Positions 26,679-29,494 of a stretch of DNA of 29,494 nt are shown here, piece after piece; position 1 is the first letter of the stretch, and the number at the start of each line of letters is the position of its first letter. The DNA comes from Deinococcus sp. (GTDB taxonomy: Bacteria; Deinococcota; Deinococci; Deinococcales; Deinococcaceae), in contig NZ_JAGLBG010000027.1 of assembly GCF_018260405.1 (NCBI RefSeq), positions 1 through 29,494 of the forward strand. Reading direction: 5' to 3'. Below the pieces are notes generated by a model that saw only the letters and a list, made by a program, of their open reading frames with translations, did no database searches and was not told where the DNA came from. A program made the position numbers and the translations under genes.

Positions 26679-28730
26679 ATGCCCAACCGCCTGGCCGCCG
26701 AATCCAGCCCGTACCTGCTGCAACACGCCGACAACCCAGTCGACTGGTGGCCCTGGTCGCCGGACGCTTTTGCTGAGGCGCGGCGGCGCGATGTGCCGGT
26801 GCTGCTGTCAGTGGGCTACAGCACCTGCCACTGGTGCCACGTAATGGCTCACGAGTCTTTCGAGGACGGGCCAACCGCGCAGTTCATGAACCAGCATTTC
26901 GTGAACGTCAAGGTGGACCGCGAGGAAAGGCCCGACGTGGACGCGGTGTACATGGCCGCGACCCAGGCGCTGACCGGGCAGGGCGGCTGGCCGATGACCG
27001 TGTTCCTGACCCCCGACGCCGAACCGTTTTACGCCGGAACCTATTTTCCGCCGCGTGAGGGAATGGGAACGCCCAGTTTTATGCGCGTATTGAGCAGTAT
27101 CTCGAATACCTGGCAAACGGGGCGCGAGCAGGCCCTCGGCAATGCCCAGGCGCTTACCGAGCATATCCGGGAGGCCAGCCAGCCCCGCGCCAGCCGCGCC
27201 CTGCCCGCCGAGGCCCTGAACCGCGCTGTGCAACACCTCTGGCAGGTATACGACGATCAGCTCGGCGGTTTTGGCCGCGCTCCCAAGTTTCCTGCGCCGA
27301 CCACGCTGGACTTTTTGCTGACCCAGCCTGACGGGCGCGACATGGCGCTGCACACCCTGGGCAAGATGGCGGCAGGCGGCATTTACGACCAGCTGGGCGG
27401 CGGGTTTCACCGGTACAGCGTCGACGCGCAGTGGCTGGTGCCCCACTTCGAGAAGATGCTGTACGACAATGCCCAGCTGGTGCGGGTACTGCTGCACGCC
27501 TACCAGCTCACCGGAAACGCTGAGTACGCTGAGCTGGCCCGCGCCACGCTATCTTACCTTGAGCGCGAGATGCTCTCTGCGGCGGGCGGTTTTTACTCCG
27601 CGCAGGATGCCGATACCCACACCGAGCGCGGCGGCGTAGAGGGCCTGACCTTTACCTGGACGCCCGCCGAAATCCGCGCCGTGATGAGCGGGGCGGGCCT
27701 GGAAGCAGACACTGACCTTGTTCTGCGGCACTTTGGCGTCACCGAGGAGGGCCATTTTCTTGATCCGCATCAGCCCACATACGGCAAGCGGAATGTGCTG
27801 CACGTGACTACGCCCCTAAACGTGCTGAAACGCGACCTGGGGGACGACGTGCCGGAGCGGCTGGAGCGGGCCAGGGCGATCCTCTTGGCTGCCCGCCAGC
27901 AGCGCCCGCAGCCCGGCACCGACGATAAGGTGCTGACCTCGTGGAACGGTCTGGCCCTGGCCGCTTTTGCCGACGCCGCGCGAATTCTGGGCCAGGGGCA
28001 CTATCTGGACGTGGCCCGGCGTAACGCCGACTTCGTGCGCCGCGAACTGCGCCTGCCGGACGGTACGCTGCGCCACACCTTCAAAGATGGTCAGGCCAGG
28101 GTCACGGGCCTGCTGGAAGACCACGCGATCTATGGCCTGGGGCTGGTCGCGCTGTATCAGGCGGGCGGGGACTTGGAGCACCTGCACTGGGCGCGGGAAC
28201 TGTGGCAGGCGGTGCGCCGCGACTTCTGGGACGAAACGGCGGGCGTGTTCTACTCGTCCGGCGGTCAGGCCGAAACGCTGCTAACGCAGCAGGCGCAGGC
28301 CTTCGACTCGGCCATAATCAGCGACAATGCCGCCGCGACTTTGCTGGCCCTGTGGGTCAACCGTTACTTTGCCGACGAGCAGGCAGAAACCACCGCCCGG
28401 CGCGTCATTGACACCTTTTCGGGCGACATGCTGGCCGCTGCCGGGGGCTTCGGGGGAATGTGGCAGGCCACGGCCTTTTTGCTGGCCCCGCACACCGAGG
28501 TCGCCATTGTCGGCACCCCTACCCAGCGCGAACCGCTAGAGCGGGCGCTGGCCGGGCATTTTCTGCCCTTTACGGCGCTGGCCCCGGCTCAGGAAGGGGG
28601 CGACCTGCCCGTGCTGGAAGGTCGCCCCGGCGGGGGGCGAGCGTATGTGTGCGTCAACCGCGCTTGTCAGTTGCCCACCCACGATCCGGCGGTACTGGCC
28701 GAGCAGGTGGCGGCGCTCGAACTGCGCTGA
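26679..28730 (+). CDS. Thioredoxin-domain protein of the YyaL/DUF255 family
   Basis: The 683-residue protein starts with the family's thioredoxin-like domain: NRLAAESSPYLLQHADNPVDW, then YSTCHWCHVMAHESF with a C-x-x-C pair, VKVDREERPDVDAVYM, and GGWPMTVFLTPDAEPFYAGTYFPP. From about residue 190 it continues as an (alpha/alpha) barrel like glycoside hydrolases or cellobiose epimerases (GGIYDQLGGGFHRYSVD, WLVPHFEKMLYDNAQL, YSAQDADTH, DDKVLTSWNGLALAAF). The human relative is SPATA20. The function is not established; a redox role on a carbohydrate-like ligand has been proposed from the fold. The start ATG at 26679 gives the standard N-terminus; the upstream open frame is repeat sequence. The stop lies in a tandem 13-mer. 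Confidence 0.93.
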   Translation: MPNRLAAESSPYLLQHADNPVDWWPWSPDAFAEARRRDVPVLLSVGYSTCHWCHVMAHESFEDGPTAQFMNQHFVNVKVDREERPDVDAVYMAATQALTGQGGWPMTVFLTPDAEPFYAGTYFPPREGMGTPSFMRVLSSISNTWQTGREQALGNAQALTEHIREASQPRASRALPAEALNRAVQHLWQVYDDQLGGFGRAPKFPAPTTLDFLLTQPDGRDMALHTLGKMAAGGIYDQLGGGFHRYSVDAQWLVPHFEKMLYDNAQLVRVLLHAYQLTGNAEYAELARATLSYLEREMLSAAGGFYSAQDADTHTERGGVEGLTFTWTPAEIRAVMSGAGLEADTDLVLRHFGVTEEGHFLDPHQPTYGKRNVLHVTTPLNVLKRDLGDDVPERLERARAILLAARQQRPQPGTDDKVLTSWNGLALAAFADAARILGQGHYLDVARRNADFVRRELRLPDGTLRHTFKDGQARVTGLLEDHAIYGLGLVALYQAGGDLEHLHWARELWQAVRRDFWDETAGVFYSSGGQAETLLTQQAQAFDSAIISDNAAATLLALWVNRYFADEQAETTARRVIDTFSGDMLAAAGGFGGMWQATAFLLAPHTEVAIVGTPTQREPLERALAGHFLPFTALAPAQEGGDLPVLEGRPGGGRAYVCVNRACQLPTHDPAVLAEQVAALELR

Positions 28731-28757
28731 GGAACTGTGCGGAGGAACTGTGCTGAG
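28719..28757. repeat. 13-bp tandem repeat of three units across a stop codon
   Basis: GAACTGCGCTGAG (28719-28731), GAACTGTGCGGAG (28732-28744) and GAACTGTGCTGAG (28745-28757). The first unit encodes the last residues and the TGA of the YyaL-like gene; the other two are non-coding and reach almost to the end of the opposite gene. Confidence 0.85.
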
Positions 28758-28759
28758 GC

Positions 28760-29044
28760 TTACCTCGCACTGCCCACCCGCCATACCGCCCGCCCCAGCT
28801 CCTGACCTGCGGGCGAATGCAGGCGGAGCAGCCAGCCCGCCGCCGTGGGTTCGGCCACACAGGAGGCTTCGGCGAGCGGCCCCGGATGCTGGCCGTCCTC
28901 ACCCAGTCCTTCCAGCACCACGTCATGCGCGGTAGACAGACTGACGCTGGCGACGCTGCCCTGTGTCATCTCTACCACGCCCGAACTACCAAAGGGCCGC
29001 CCCGCCCACTTGAAGCCCAGGCCCCCGGCTTCAGGGTGAACGGC
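28760..29044 (-). pseudogene. Hypothetical protein missing its start, probably truncated
   Basis: The minus frame is open from the stop at 28760 back to an upstream stop at 29099-29101. Protein-like sequence begins about 29044: AVHPEAGGLGFKWAGRPFGS, then GVVEMTQGSVASVSL, VVLEGLGEDGQHPGPLAEAS, and AAGWLLRLHSPAGQELGRAV. No ATG, GTG or TTG occurs before the GTG at 28978, which would give only 72 residues and drop the conserved-looking GLGFKWAGRPFGSSG. The transposase remnant directly upstream suggests that an insertion or deletion removed the 5' end. I do not recognise the family. A CTG start or a short real gene from 28978 is possible. Confidence 0.5.
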
Positions 29045-29116
29045 TGACGGCCTGACAAATTTTATGAGAGAGGGCGTAAAACCAGTGTACAGCCGACTTC
29101 AAGCGTCGTTATGGGG

Positions 29117-29494
29117 TCAGGAAATTTCTTCTTCCGCTTTCCCAGAGGTTCTGGGTCTGGCCCACCTGGCACTGCCAGGTGGGTCTACCATCCGCCGTTT
29201 GCCTTCTGTGACGATCTGTACGCCTTTAGTGATCAGAAAGAGCGTTGCCAGTGCCAAAATCATGACGAGCCTATTCAGGCTCGTGACATCACGCAGCTTC
29301 GACGACTCCAGACCGTGGAAACCATTTTTGTCGTCCAGAAAGCCCTCTTCAATCTGGAAGCGTTCGCCGTACTCCGCGAACGTTTCCATGTTGGTCGGCT
29401 CACTACTCACAACCTGCCACTGCTCGTGAGCGTCTGTCGGGCTAGCACCCGCGACATGGCCGGGGCCCAAGGCCTGCCCAGTGATCGCGCCGGG
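29117..29494 (-). CDS. IS4-type DDE transposase, partial (5' end outside window, 3' end probably truncated)
   Basis: About 125 codons are visible to the right edge. The C-terminal part of the DDE domain is clear: WQVVSSEPTNMETFAEYG, then ERFQIEEGFLDDKNGF. The latter holds the IS4 signature Y-(2)-R-(3)-E-(6)-K, with the catalytic Glu. It is followed by LESSKLRDVTSLNRLVMILA and LFLITKGVQIVTEGKRRMVD. After RMVDP the sequence becomes unlike transposase (PGSARWARPRTSGKAEEEIS) and is built on two palindromes. This suggests that the native C-terminus, which in relatives continues with a D-P-H-W type stretch, has been lost. No terminal inverted repeat could be placed, because the other end is outside the window. 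Confidence 0.8.
   Translation of the reverse strand, partial: PGAITGQALGPGHVAGASPTDAHEQWQVVSSEPTNMETFAEYGERFQIEEGFLDDKNGFHGLESSKLRDVTSLNRLVMILALATLFLITKGVQIVTEGKRRMVDPPGSARWARPRTSGKAEEEIS
29141..29183. repeat. Two adjacent palindromes at the 3' end of the transposase frame
   Basis: CCCAGA GGT TCTGGG (29141-29155) and CCCACCTGGCA C TGCCAGGTGGG (29161-29183, 11-bp perfect arms). Both are GC-rich and lie inside the last codons of the transposase frame. They could be a transcription stop, or structured DNA from an element end. Confidence 0.75.

Overview
The window looks like chromosomal DNA of a Deinococcus-type bacterium. It is GC-rich, and it carries genes typical of that phylum: a DUF4388 protein, long multi-PAS histidine kinases, a solitary type III polyketide synthase and a lipoprotein Cu/Zn superoxide dismutase. 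Most start codons lack a Shine-Dalgarno sequence. Instead a -10 hexamer of the form TAnnnT sits 6 or 7 bases before the start, the signature of leaderless mRNAs, which are reported as common in Deinococcus. The genus call is inferred from gene content, not from a database match.

Layout. 1-2812 (minus): type III polyketide synthase, NarL-type response regulator and the start of a GAF-domain sensor that runs off the left edge. 2813-4896: a patchy stretch with a phosphotriesterase-like gene remnant, acylphosphatase, and a strikingly AT-rich gene for a secreted AlgX/AlgJ-like SGNH protein. 4897-8341 (plus): glycogen branching enzyme with a small membrane protein, then a DJ-1/PfpI protein coupled to an ABM-fold monooxygenase. 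8674-9968 (minus): YciI-like and DUF4388 proteins. 10236-12670 (minus): a tail-anchored TPR protein coupled to the NAD(P)HX repair enzyme. 12737-15224 (plus): RsmA, a PfkB sugar kinase and a small four-helix membrane protein. 15452-16444 (minus): a quinone oxidoreductase. 16604-18721 (plus): a beta-oxidation multifunctional enzyme. 19040-24470 (minus): shikimate dehydrogenase, a CHASE-PAS-GAF histidine kinase and a REC-kinase hybrid, whose reading frames overlap by 4 bases at each junction. 24737-26463 (minus): class 2 dihydroorotate dehydrogenase and SodC. 26679-28730 (plus): a YyaL/DUF255 thioredoxin-fold protein. 28760-29494 (minus): a gene remnant lacking its start and a partial IS4-type transposase.

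The most unusual content is between the genes. Two dispersed repeat families are present. One is 163 bp with terminal inverted repeats (9008-9170 and 15293-15455, 12 differences, no gaps). The other is about 97 bp and occurs in inverted orientation (4696-4791 and 18717-18813, about 91% identical). In each family one copy abuts the 3' end of a gene and supplies or shares its TAG stop codon. Short tandem duplications of 13-17 bp also sit at gene borders. No rRNA, tRNA, CRISPR array or intact mobile element was recognised.

Functionally the window is mostly housekeeping and stress physiology (glycogen, fatty-acid oxidation, NAD(P)HX repair, superoxide removal, pyrimidine and shikimate synthesis, 16S rRNA methylation) plus two signalling systems.
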